From Akkermansiaceae bacterium (lineage in GTDB: Bacteria > Verrucomicrobiota > Verrucomicrobiia > Verrucomicrobiales > DEV007), in the NCBI GenBank assembly GCA_024233005.1, contig JACKQE010000001.1, positions 186,001 to 250,000 of the forward strand: a stretch of DNA of 64,000 bases, read 5' to 3'. The position numbers and the translations under genes were made by a program. Shown piece after piece: positions 16,339 through 25,386 of the stretch. The notes below the pieces were generated by a model that was given only the letters and a program-made list of their open reading frames with translations, was not told the origin of the DNA and searched no databases. Positions within the stretch are counted from its first letter, which is position 1; the number at the start of each line of letters is the position of its first letter.

Positions 16339-18030
16339 TCATTCTCCGGCGTTGGTCAACACCTCCTCGATGGTGGTCAGTCCCGCCCCCACCTTTTCCC
16401 AACCATGCTGCCGGAGAGGGAGCATGCCGTCAAGCAGGGCCTGCCGACGGAGGTCCGAAGTGGAGGCCCGAGCGGTGATCATGTCGTGCAACGCTGGAGA
16501 AACAATGCAGATCTCCATGATCGCCATCCGTCCGCGGTATCCGGTTTCGCGGCAGGAACGGCAACCGGCGGCCTCATGGATGCCGGCCCGTAGTGCCTCG
16601 TCTTTGGGGAAATGGATCCTGTCGAGCTCATCGGAATCGAGATTGCGCGCCGGGCGTTTGCAGTGTGGACAGAGGGACCGCACCAAGCGCTGGGCGAGGA
16701 AACAGCGTACCGATGAAGCCACGAGAAAGGGCTCGATCCCCATTTCGGTGAGCCGGGTGATGCCTCCGACGGCATCATTGGTGTGGAGGGTGCTGAAAAC
16801 CAAATGGCCAGTCAGGGCGCCCCGGATCGCGATCTCCGTAGTCTCGACATCGCGCATTTCCCCGACCATGATGATGTCCGGATCGCCGCGAAGAATGCTG
16901 CGCAGACCACTCGCGAAGGTGAGGCCGATCTCAGGCTTGACCGCAATCTGGACCACCCCGTCGAGCTTGTTTTCCACCGGATCCTCGACCGTGACGATAC
17001 GGGTGTCTTTGGTGTTGAGCTGTTTGAGAAACGTGTAGAGCGTGGTTGATTTCCCCGATCCGGTGGGACCGGTGACCAGGATGATGCCGTTGGGCATGGC
17101 GAGGAGCTGCCGGATCTGGCCCTCGGACTTGGCATCCAGACCGAGCATCGCCATGTCGTATTTTTGGCGGGTGAGGAGTCGCAGGCTGACACTCTCGCCA
17201 TTGACCGAGGGAATGGTCGCGACACGGACATCGACGGGCTCCCCGTCGAGCTGGAGATTGATGCGTCCATCCTGGGGGAGGCGACGCTCCGCAATGTCAA
17301 GTTGCGCCATGATTTTCAGGCGCGAGACCAAGGACGCCTGGAGCTTGCGGATGTTGGGGGGCACCGTCACTTCCACCAAGGAACCATCTACGCGGTAGCG
17401 GATCCGCAAATCTCGCTCCAGGGGCTCCACATGGATGTCCGTGGCCCTCTCCTTGAGGGCTTCGCGGAAGATCTGGTTCACGAAATTCATCACCGAGGCC
17501 TCTTCATCTTCGGCATCCAGAACATTGATCTCCTGGACCATTTCGTCGTCGTCGGCCCCGCCTTCCCGGCCTTCGATCAGTTCATCGAAATGCTCGGCAC
17601 CCACCCCATAACCAAGACGGAGTCCCTCCACGATCTGGTAACGCGTCGAAACGGCCCAAGTCACGCGCTTGTGAAGATCCCGCCCGACGGCCTGCCGGGC
17701 GTCGATGTCAAAGGGATCGTAAGTCATCAGACACACGTCCTGCCCATCGATGCGGCCCGGGAGCAACCGGTGACGGAGAGCCAGTCGTGCCGGAAAGCGG
17801 GTGTGCAGAGGCTGGGAAAGGTCGATCTGGGCCTCCGGGAGGAATTCCAAGCCGGTGGCTTTGGCCAGATTTTCCGCAAAGAGGACCTCATCGACCAAGT
17901 CCGCCTCCAAAACGGCCAGGACGAGGGATCCATGGCGTTGCTGGGCTTCCAGCAGGGCGGCTTCACAGCGGCTGCGATCCTGACATCCGCTGTCAGCGGC
18001 AATTTTGGCTACAAGTGGTACGAGAGACAT
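16339..18030 (-). CDS. gspE: type II secretion / type IV pilus assembly ATPase GspE
   Basis: 563 residues with an N-terminal MshEN/GspE-N domain (about 1-150) and a secretion-ATPase core. Walker A is GPTGSGKST (about 318-326). The Asp box and Walker B are in ILRGDPDIIMVGEMRD, the His box in GHLVFSTLHTNDA. A zinc motif has CPHC (about 453) and CRSC (about 490). It powers pseudopilus assembly from the cytoplasm. It is first in a gspE-F-G-H set; no secretin (GspD) or GspC/L/M is present in the window, so the rest of the system must lie elsewhere. A PilB role cannot be excluded on sequence alone, but the neighbours favour type II secretion. Confidence 0.92.
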   Translation of the reverse strand: MSLVPLVAKIAADSGCQDRSRCEAALLEAQQRHGSLVLAVLEADLVDEVLFAENLAKATGLEFLPEAQIDLSQPLHTRFPARLALRHRLLPGRIDGQDVCLMTYDPFDIDARQAVGRDLHKRVTWAVSTRYQIVEGLRLGYGVGAEHFDELIEGREGGADDDEMVQEINVLDAEDEEASVMNFVNQIFREALKERATDIHVEPLERDLRIRYRVDGSLVEVTVPPNIRKLQASLVSRLKIMAQLDIAERRLPQDGRINLQLDGEPVDVRVATIPSVNGESVSLRLLTRQKYDMAMLGLDAKSEGQIRQLLAMPNGIILVTGPTGSGKSTTLYTFLKQLNTKDTRIVTVEDPVENKLDGVVQIAVKPEIGLTFASGLRSILRGDPDIIMVGEMRDVETTEIAIRGALTGHLVFSTLHTNDAVGGITRLTEMGIEPFLVASSVRCFLAQRLVRSLCPHCKRPARNLDSDELDRIHFPKDEALRAGIHEAAGCRSCRETGYRGRMAIMEICIVSPALHDMITARASTSDLRRQALLDGMLPLRQHGWEKVGAGLTTIEEVLTNAGE

Positions 18031-18185
18031 GGGGACGGTCTGAGGAATCGACGCCGGAAAGCAGGCTTTGGCAAGGCCGTTTCAACCCCGAAACACGCCG
18101 CAGGTTGCAGAAAAGGCCCGGTCAAGCCCTAAGAGGAAGAGGCCCGGTCTTGACGAAGCCACAGCCCCCGGGTGATGGTGTGCGA

Positions 18186-18350
18186 ATGAATGCTGAAACC
18201 GCCCCCTTGGAATCCGAAACCACCACACCAATCCAACCCGTCGCAGCCCCTCCCACCGCTCTGGAAGACGAAGACTTTGGGGATGCCTCCCTCGGCGAAC
18301 GCCAGCCTGAAGTCTGCAACATGGAAGACGGCTGCACCTCCTGTCAGTGA
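18186..18350 (+). CDS. small protein with cysteine-containing C-terminus
   Basis: A 54-codon frame (ATG 18186, TGA 18348-18350) in the gap between gspE and the GlnD-like gene, reading opposite to both. The peptide is acidic and proline/threonine-rich with no hydrophobic segment. Its end, CNMEDGCTSCQ, places three cysteines as C-x5-C-x2-C. Nothing overlapping on the other strand looks coding. There is no strong ribosome site. The compact cysteine tail suggests a metal-binding or disulfide-forming micro-protein. Support is limited to the intact frame, its position and the motif. Confidence 0.45.
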   Translation: MNAETAPLESETTTPIQPVAAPPTALEDEDFGDASLGERQPEVCNMEDGCTSCQ

Positions 18351-18366
18351 AGCTAGGAGTAGGGAT

Positions 18367-20997
18367 TCATCCCCAATCGGCCACGATCTCACGGGCCTCT
18401 GACAAATTCAGGCCCGGGGGCAGATTGAGGTAAACCGACACCCAGGCATGGCCCCGCCCGGTATGGGCCGCAAGGCCGTGAATGTTCGCCCCCAATCTCC
18501 GGAAAGCCTTGCAGGTCAGAACGTAGATCAAGGCCCCGACATCCGCTGAAGTCTCCGCCCGCAGGCAATACAAACCGATCCGCCACTCATCCAGAGTGAC
18601 ATGCCGCGCGACGTCTGGAAGAGAGGCCTCGTCCTCCTCACTGATGTACCGGTGCTCCTGGATGGCCTCCTCGAGAGCCCGATTGAGGTCCGGCCCGGAA
18701 GCTGCCGCTCCGGAAGGACTGAGGTGGAAAAAATCGAGCGCCAGTCCGTGATTGGCCGCCGAAAACAAATGTGCCTGTCGCAATCCGATGCCGCGCTTCC
18801 AGAACGCCCCGCTGATCGACGCGGCAATTCCGGCATGGTCGGGAGCCGCCACGCCCAAAATGACCGAGGCACCCTCCCGGATGGTGCTGGACTTTGGCCG
18901 GGCTCCGGGACCCTGCGCTCTGAGCCGGAGCAAATGGACGCCAAAGCGAATGGCATAGTGTCGGTAAATCCCCTCGAAGAAATCCTTTCCGAAATCCTGC
19001 AGGATGGCCAACTCCTCGGGATCGTAACCAGCCTTGGTCAGTGCTTGAGCCGGGTCCTGACGGGGGCGGAAGGGCATCCGGGCCTTGGCATAAAGTTCCC
19101 GAATATTGAACCATCGGGCCGGATCATGCTCCTCGGACTCCCACTCAGCCCGGTCCGCGCAGGTGAAGACGAAAAGAGCCCGCAACACGGTGAGATCGTT
19201 GCCACAAAGCTGGACGATTTTGGAGGCCTGCACGGCATCCATCAGGTCGGCATCGGCAATCTCCTTGAAGGCACGCCGGTTGGCGACGAGGAATTGAGCC
19301 AGCTTGAGGGTCTCGGGCAGGAAGTCCGCAAACTTGAAACAACCACTGTAATATTCCTGGAGAGGGATCCCCGAGAGACCGCTCGAAAAACGTTCATGGA
19401 GTGGGCGGCTCTCATCCTCGCGTGCCGCGACATCCTCCGGAGTGACCGGCAGGCGCTTGGTTTTCAGCGCGAGCTTGATGGCCGCGATCCAGACCATGTC
19501 GAGGGCGGCGGCTTCCAATGCCACCGAGACTTCATAAGTCCTGTCGGCGAGGGCGGAGGGCTTTTCAGAGTTGGATTGCTGAGCCAGACCAGCGAGGCGT
19601 TTTTTTTCCAAAGCACGGATTTTTTGCCGCTCCAAAGCCCCCCGGAGCGAGACCCGTTCGGTCATGACACGTTCGTCCAAGGAGGATTCGAACTTCCCAT
19701 AGCCGGGAAAAAGCCTCTCTTCGGTCCCGGGGATCTGAGAGAGGAATTCGAAGGAATCCGCCAGGCTGCCACGCGGTTCATAAAAGAGTTCCGCCAATTC
19801 GGGGACCGGAACCAACCAGTCTCCCGCTTCGAGGAATGTCGTTTCCAGTTCGGCCGGGTCAATCGGCAGCTCGTAGCGCTGGGAAATCAGCAACAGGGAA
19901 AGCGCCGCCCGGCTCCGCGTCTCCCCATCGGCTCCCTCCGGCAAGGGAGTGTGAAACAAGCCTCCCGCGCCAAGGGCAACAGGATGCCCGGGAGCAATGC
20001 TTCGGCCGGGCCGCAATTCTCCTTCGACAACGCCCCTCCCAAAAGCTGCGAGGCGCCTCCGCGCGAGCAGGAGCCGGGCTCTCACGGCATCTCCGAACTC
20101 GAACCGCTCCCTCTCCGTCGCCTCCGGCCCCAACATGGCACCGAAACTGAGGAAATCCCCGAATCCGAGGACATCCTCGACATGGTTCCCCAAGGCATCG
20201 GGCTGGCCGCCCGGCGGCCGCTGGAGATGGATCCAGGCTCGCAACCGGAGCAGAAAATCGTAGCTTTCAAGGACCCGGGGATCCTCAATCCGCGCATAAA
20301 TATCCCGGCTGTGGACAAATTCTTTCCCAGCCAGAGTCCAAATTCCCGCTAGAAAGAGGCGCAGACCGTCGCTCTTGATGTCGAAACGGTCCAGTCTCTC
20401 GGGCTCGGTGCCAGCCTTCTCCCATTGTCGGCGCCAAAAATTGCGCACGAGGAGAAAATGCTCGAACGGGTCGAAAGTCTCCCGGATCCGTTCCCGAAAT
20501 TTGTCCGCCAAACCTGCGGGATCATGAACCGGAGCCATGTCAATGAAGGCATTGAGCTGCTTGCCATCAATCGCGGGAATGTCTTCAAAACAAAAAGGCA
20601 GGGCCTGAAAGCAGAACCCATAGCGGTTGTAGAACTGCCGCGTGTGCAGGGTTTGGCGCTGCAGTTCGAGAAGGAATTCGTTTCCCTCGATGGCATCGTC
20701 GAACAAAAAGGCCACATCGAGATCGGAACACGGGGTGATTTCCCCCCGTCCAGTCCCTCCCAGAGCCACCACGGCAAAGGGACGATCATAGCCAAACAGG
20801 GCCTGTTGCTCGGAGGCCCACTCGGCCAGCGGAGTCAGGTGGATCCCGCTCCGCTCGGTCACGATTGACCGGCCATTGTTCAGCTCGGAAGAGAGAATCC
20901 GCTCGTCATTCGCCGCAATCAGTCGCAGGTAGTTCTCGCGGGGCAAGGGAAGCCCGGACTCATCTTGGTCGGTTGGGGTGATGCTGGGAGGCTTCAT
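18367..20997 (-). CDS. GlnD-like [protein-PII] uridylyltransferase family protein, no HD motif seen
   Basis: 876 residues from ATG 20997; the frame extends upstream without features. The nucleotidyltransferase core is clear: GGTGRGEITPCSDLDVAF at about residues 77-95, with the GG and DxD typical of GlnD/DUF294 enzymes. A helical GlnE/GlnD-like region follows. Two ACT-like repeats at the C-terminus (about 705-780 and 805-870; ILGVAAPDHAGIAASISGAF and LYCLRAETSADVGAL) would sense a small ligand such as glutamine. In classical GlnD an HD domain removes UMP; I find no HD signature anywhere in this protein. It may be a one-way nucleotidyltransferase or have another target. Family is confident, precise function is not. 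Confidence 0.8.
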   Translation of the reverse strand: MKPPSITPTDQDESGLPLPRENYLRLIAANDERILSSELNNGRSIVTERSGIHLTPLAEWASEQQALFGYDRPFAVVALGGTGRGEITPCSDLDVAFLFDDAIEGNEFLLELQRQTLHTRQFYNRYGFCFQALPFCFEDIPAIDGKQLNAFIDMAPVHDPAGLADKFRERIRETFDPFEHFLLVRNFWRRQWEKAGTEPERLDRFDIKSDGLRLFLAGIWTLAGKEFVHSRDIYARIEDPRVLESYDFLLRLRAWIHLQRPPGGQPDALGNHVEDVLGFGDFLSFGAMLGPEATERERFEFGDAVRARLLLARRRLAAFGRGVVEGELRPGRSIAPGHPVALGAGGLFHTPLPEGADGETRSRAALSLLLISQRYELPIDPAELETTFLEAGDWLVPVPELAELFYEPRGSLADSFEFLSQIPGTEERLFPGYGKFESSLDERVMTERVSLRGALERQKIRALEKKRLAGLAQQSNSEKPSALADRTYEVSVALEAAALDMVWIAAIKLALKTKRLPVTPEDVAAREDESRPLHERFSSGLSGIPLQEYYSGCFKFADFLPETLKLAQFLVANRRAFKEIADADLMDAVQASKIVQLCGNDLTVLRALFVFTCADRAEWESEEHDPARWFNIRELYAKARMPFRPRQDPAQALTKAGYDPEELAILQDFGKDFFEGIYRHYAIRFGVHLLRLRAQGPGARPKSSTIREGASVILGVAAPDHAGIAASISGAFWKRGIGLRQAHLFSAANHGLALDFFHLSPSGAAASGPDLNRALEEAIQEHRYISEEDEASLPDVARHVTLDEWRIGLYCLRAETSADVGALIYVLTCKAFRRLGANIHGLAAHTGRGHAWVSVYLNLPPGLNLSEAREIVADWG

Positions 20998-21250
20998 GGA
21001 CGGACCGGTAGGCGCGGTGGGAAAGACCTTCCAATGGCATCTGGTTTTGTCGTCTCTGCAACGCTTTTTTCGCTGGGAAACCAGCGATCCGGCAGAGGCA
21101 GGGGTCGGAATTCTCACACGCGGCAGGTTTAAGGAGCAGGTCTCCTGCCCCCCGGAGATCCTGTCTGTGGTTCTCGCCTCCACCACGGATGCGCCACCCC
21201 GCCCGGTTGACCGGACCCTGTGGACAGGGCACAGTGGTTGGACTCCCCAC

Positions 21251-24200
21251 ATGAAGACCCGATCGTTCCCTTTTTCACTCCCCCAGGCTCCCTTCTTTTT
21301 CTCCCTGGCTCTGGCGTTGGTCGTTGCCCTCGGGGTGACTGCCCAGGACAAAAAGCAGCCCCCCGCTCCGGCGCAGCCATCCGCGGAGGCAAAGCAGCCC
21401 AATCCCCACGGAGAACCGGAACCAGCCCTGACCAAGGAGCAGGCCGATGCCATCGAAGGACGTTTTCTCTCCGGCAGCCGCCAGTTGACGCTGGGCGGCA
21501 AACGCTCCGGGGAAGGCTACTTTTCAGCCGATGGCCACAAACTGATCTTTCAAAGTGAACGGGATCCCGACAACCCCTTTTACCAGATTTATGTTCTCGA
21601 TTTGGAGAACGGGGACCTAGAGCGCATCTCCCCGGGACAGGGCAAGACCACCTGCGCCTGGCTTCATCCCGATGGAAAGCGGGCATTGTTCGCCAGTACT
21701 CAAGAGGATCCGGAATCGGTGGCAAAACAGAAAGCCGAACTGGATTTCCGCGCCTCCGGCCAACAAAGGCGGTATTCCTGGGACTACGATGAGCATTTCG
21801 ACATCCAAGAGTATGATTTTGCCACCAAAACCTACCACAATCTGACTCATACTCAGGGCTACGACGCCGAAGGAGCCTATTCGCCCGACGGAAGCCACGT
21901 GGTCTTCGCCTCCAACCGCCACGCCTACACCGACACCCTGGACAAAGCCCATGCGGAACGCTTCGCTCTCGACAAGTCTTCCCTGATGGACATCTACACC
22001 ATGAAGGCTGACGGCTCGGAGGTGAAACGTCTCACCGACACCGATGGCTACGATGGAGGCCCATTTTACAGTGCCGACGGCACCAAAATCTGCTGGCGCC
22101 GGTTCGACAAGGACGGCTTCATCGCGGAAATCCACACCATGAACGCCGACGGGACCGATCCACGGCAAATCACCCATCTCGGAGCCATGTCTTGGGCGCC
22201 GTTCTTCCACCCCAGTGGGGACTATCTGATTTTTGCGACCAACAAACACGGGTTCGACAATTTTGAATTGTATCTGGTGGATGCCGCTGGCAAGCACGAC
22301 CCGGTCCGCGTCACCTCCACCAAAGGCTTTGATGGACTGCCCTGCTTTTCGCCGGACGGCAAACACCTCGCCTGGACCTCGAACCGGACCCCGGACAAGC
22401 AATCTCAAATCTTCCTTGCCAACTGGGATCACGATGCCGCCCGTCATGCGTTGGAACTGGAGGGCTCTCCGGCGGCCTCCGCAGCCCTGGTTCCCGCCGA
22501 CCGCCCCAGCATGGAACAAACCGCCCCGGAAATCCGGGTCGAGGATTTGAAGCAACACATCGGATACCTCGCCTCGGATGCGCTGCAGGGCCGTCTCACC
22601 GGCACTCCGGGCGAACAGGAGGCCACGGCCTATGTGGCCAAGGCCTTCGAGTCGTTTGGTCTGGAGCCCGCCGGGGACCAAGCCGGATGGTTTCAGCCGT
22701 TCGGGTTCACCGCCGGTGTCGCCCTCGGTCCCGACAACCGGCTTACCATGATCCGGAATGGGGGGAGTGAAACACTTGCCCCGGACAAGGACTGGCGTCC
22801 CATCTCCTTCTCCCGCAATGGAGAGCTGGGAGCCGGAGGCATTGTTTTCGCCGGTTATGGCATGGAAGTCCCCGCAGAGAATGCGAAAGGTCCCGATGAC
22901 ACCGAGTATTCCTCCTATTTTCATCTCGATGTCAAAGGTAAGTGGGTCATGGTCCTCCGCTTCTCTCCGGAGAATGCCCCCAAAGAACAACGGGAGAAGC
23001 TGCAACGCTTCGCCCACCTCCGGCACAAGGCCATGGTCGCCCGCCGCAAGTTTGCCCAAGGGATCATCTTTGTCAGCGGGCCCAACTCCAAATCTAAAAA
23101 TGATCTCATTCCCATGGAGTTCGACGCAGCCATGGCCGATTCCGGCATCCCTGCCATCTCGGTCACCCGGGAGGTGGCGGAGCGGATGCTCAAGGGCAGC
23201 GGCAAAGATCTGAAAAGCCTGCAGGATGAGTTGGACAAGGGCGAACCGGTCGCGGGATTCCCCCTGCCCGGCGTGGAACTGGCCGCCCACATCGACGTGG
23301 CCCAAGAAACGCGCACCGGCCGGAATGTCTTGGCCATACTCCGGGCGGATGATCAACCTGCCGCGAAACAGCCTGCCGTGCTGCTCGGAGCACATGTTGA
23401 TCACCTCGGTCCCAGCGCCGGACCGGGATCGTTGGCCCGAGAGGACGAAAAGCAACTGATCCACCACGGCGCCGATGACAATGCTTCGGGAGTTGCCGGC
23501 ATGCTGGAAATTGCCCAATGGCTCGCGGATCAGAAGAAGGCGGGTAAACTTCCCCTGAAACGGGACATCGTTTTTGCCGCCTGGTCCGGAGAAGAAATCG
23601 GACTTCTCGGCTCGGCGCATTACGTCAGGGTCAAAGCCAAAGCCGCCAGCGGCGATGAAAACGCTTCCCTGCGGGACAGCTTCGCAGCCTACCTCAATCT
23701 CGACATGATCGGGCGTCTCGACAAAAGCGTGCTCCTCCAGGGCATCGGTTCCAGTCCCTATTGGGCTTCCGCCATCGAGCAGCGCAATGCGCCCATCGGC
23801 CTTCCTGTGACTTTGCAGAACGACACCTATCTGCCAACCGACGCGACCAATTTTTATCTTCGCCAAGTCCCCATCCTGGCGGCTTTCACCGGTGCCCATA
23901 GCGACTACCACACCCCCCGTGACACGGCGGACAAAGTGCGCTACGAGGGCGCGCGGAACATCGCCAAACTTTTTGCCCAGCTGACCCGCGGCCTCGCCCT
24001 TACCGCAGACGTGCCTGAATATGTCAAGGTGGACCCTCCCAAAAACCAGGGCGCGAGGGGTTTCAGAGTGTTCCTGGGCACGATCCCGGACTATTCCCAG
24101 GGCGACTTGAAAGGGGTCAAACTGAGCGGGGTGAGTGGCGGTGGACCGGCGGACAAGGCCGGTGTCAAAGGGGGAGACATCATCACCGGACTGGCCGGAA

Positions 24201-24331
24201 AGGAAATTCTCAACATTTACGACTACACCGCCATCCTCGGAGAACTGAAACCAGGACAGGAGACGGAAATCGAGGTCGACCGCGACGGCAAAAAGATCAA
24301 ACTCAAATTGATGCCCGGGTCCCGGGACTGA
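21251..24331 (+). CDS. exported M28 metallopeptidase with PD40 propeller and PDZ domain
   Basis: 1026 residues from ATG 21251, followed by a signal peptide (about 1-31). Residues about 60-415 are TolB/PD40 propeller repeats (YSPDGSHVVFASNR, FSPDGKHLAWTSNR). From about 425 there is an M28 aminopeptidase unit with an inserted PA-like domain. Its zinc-site motifs are GAHVDHLG (about 711), ADDNASG (about 740), WSGEEIGLLG (about 778), NLDMIGR (about 815) and HSDYHTPRDT (about 882). Residues about 930-1026 form a PDZ domain (GVSGGGPADKAGVKGGDIITGL). It is probably a periplasmic aminopeptidase guided by two protein-binding modules. It is transcribed away from the GlnD-like gene across a 253-bp divergent gap. 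Confidence 0.87.
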   Translation: MKTRSFPFSLPQAPFFFSLALALVVALGVTAQDKKQPPAPAQPSAEAKQPNPHGEPEPALTKEQADAIEGRFLSGSRQLTLGGKRSGEGYFSADGHKLIFQSERDPDNPFYQIYVLDLENGDLERISPGQGKTTCAWLHPDGKRALFASTQEDPESVAKQKAELDFRASGQQRRYSWDYDEHFDIQEYDFATKTYHNLTHTQGYDAEGAYSPDGSHVVFASNRHAYTDTLDKAHAERFALDKSSLMDIYTMKADGSEVKRLTDTDGYDGGPFYSADGTKICWRRFDKDGFIAEIHTMNADGTDPRQITHLGAMSWAPFFHPSGDYLIFATNKHGFDNFELYLVDAAGKHDPVRVTSTKGFDGLPCFSPDGKHLAWTSNRTPDKQSQIFLANWDHDAARHALELEGSPAASAALVPADRPSMEQTAPEIRVEDLKQHIGYLASDALQGRLTGTPGEQEATAYVAKAFESFGLEPAGDQAGWFQPFGFTAGVALGPDNRLTMIRNGGSETLAPDKDWRPISFSRNGELGAGGIVFAGYGMEVPAENAKGPDDTEYSSYFHLDVKGKWVMVLRFSPENAPKEQREKLQRFAHLRHKAMVARRKFAQGIIFVSGPNSKSKNDLIPMEFDAAMADSGIPAISVTREVAERMLKGSGKDLKSLQDELDKGEPVAGFPLPGVELAAHIDVAQETRTGRNVLAILRADDQPAAKQPAVLLGAHVDHLGPSAGPGSLAREDEKQLIHHGADDNASGVAGMLEIAQWLADQKKAGKLPLKRDIVFAAWSGEEIGLLGSAHYVRVKAKAASGDENASLRDSFAAYLNLDMIGRLDKSVLLQGIGSSPYWASAIEQRNAPIGLPVTLQNDTYLPTDATNFYLRQVPILAAFTGAHSDYHTPRDTADKVRYEGARNIAKLFAQLTRGLALTADVPEYVKVDPPKNQGARGFRVFLGTIPDYSQGDLKGVKLSGVSGGGPADKAGVKGGDIITGLAGKEILNIYDYTAILGELKPGQETEIEVDRDGKKIKLKLMPGSRD

Positions 24332-24505
24332 ATCATCGGGTGCCGGAAGCCAAGTTTGAATAACGGACTCCAAAGTGAGGTCAGGCCCTTCTCGAATTTC
24401 CAAAGCAGCAATCAGAAGCGCCGTTCCTCCACCGTGATGACATCCCCGGGAGTGATCAGGTCTGTCTCGGCATGCTCCCGAACTGCTCAAATTCTCCGTG
24501 CCTAC

Positions 24506-25075
24506 TCATTTTTTGGTCCGGACCACATTTTTCCTCAGGATGACTTTCACGAAGGTCAGGAGGAGAATCTTGATGTCGAAAAGAATCGATTGATGCTCCA
24601 GATAGTAGATGTCCAAGGCGAGTTTTTCATTGAGACGAAGCTCGGCTCTCCCGTTTACCTGGGCCCAACCGGTCAGACCGGGCTTGAGTTGGTGCACGTT
24701 GTGCAACGCCCGCATGGCCACCAGGAGATGCTCTTCCGGGATGACGGGACGGGGTCCGACGAAACTCATGTCACCGATGAGGATGCTCCACAACTGCGGT
24801 AACTCGTCGAGGCTCGATCGCCTCAAAAAATGCCCCAAGGGGGTCACCCAATCCTTGTCGTCCGGCAAGAGATGCATTCCGATAGACGGGGTATTGACCC
24901 GCATGGTACGAAACTTCGGCATCCTGAAGATCCGGTTGCTCTTACCCACCCGTTCGGACCAATAAACGGCCGGCCCCTCGGAAGTCCATCGGACAAGGAC
25001 TGCGATCACCAGCATGGGCAGGCAAAAGATGGCCAGAAAAATTGTCGCCAAAAACAGGTCAAGCAATCGTTTCAC
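24506..25075 (-). CDS. undecaprenyl-phosphate sugar phosphotransferase (bacterial sugar transferase)
   Basis: 189 residues, the minimal catalytic form of the WcaJ/EpsL/WbaP family. It has an N-terminal membrane segment (about 8-30), KFRTMRVNT, then DELPQLWSILIGDMSFVGPRP (catalytic Asp-Glu region) and PGLTGWAQVNGR. The enzyme moves a sugar-1-phosphate from a nucleotide sugar to undecaprenyl phosphate on the cytoplasmic face, the first step of exopolysaccharide or O-antigen repeat synthesis. No other polysaccharide genes flank it, so it stands apart from any export cluster visible here. The sugar used cannot be told. Confidence 0.9.
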   Translation of the reverse strand: MKRLLDLFLATIFLAIFCLPMLVIAVLVRWTSEGPAVYWSERVGKSNRIFRMPKFRTMRVNTPSIGMHLLPDDKDWVTPLGHFLRRSSLDELPQLWSILIGDMSFVGPRPVIPEEHLLVAMRALHNVHQLKPGLTGWAQVNGRAELRLNEKLALDIYYLEHQSILFDIKILLLTFVKVILRKNVVRTKK

Positions 25076-25386
25076 GGTTGTTTCAATCCAAGACAGGGAA
25101 GAGCAGGCTGATTGGAGGGAAGTATCGAAGGTGATGCGTGGAATTCAACCAACGGCGCTCCCGCCCTGCCGATTTGCCCGCCATTTCGTTCGCCCGCGGA
25201 GTGCGTTCGTTGGACGCCCACTTTGACATCGGGTGAATTTGGCGTAGATCCCTGAGCGTGCCGTCCGAAAAGCCCAGCGGAGAATTGCCAAGTTCCGACG
25301 GCATGAGCCCGGGCGAGAACTGAGCGGGGATGCTCCCAATCACTGCGGCCAGCAGAGCAATAGAATGCCTGTTTGAGGGCGATCCC
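25076..25386. other. gene-free gap between divergent genes
   Basis: This 311-bp stretch separates the divergent sugar transferase and EEP-phosphoesterase genes. Frames crossing it lack any family signature and read into neighbouring genes in other frames. It should hold promoters for both directions, but I could not single out a convincing -35/-10 pair or a structured RNA. Confidence 0.5.

Noticed and set aside
14988..16478. Plus-strand frame of 496 codons
   Set aside because: It is opposite gspF, with its edges running into gspG and gspE; His/Gly/Gln-rich composition typical of a shadow.
18601..20352. Plus-strand frame of 583 codons
   Set aside because: Antisense to the GlnD-like gene; no start signal or motif.
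21617..24490. Minus-strand frame of 957 codons
   Set aside because: It lies entirely opposite the PD40-M28-PDZ gene, which has all catalytic motifs in the plus frame. The antisense peptide has no recognisable domain.
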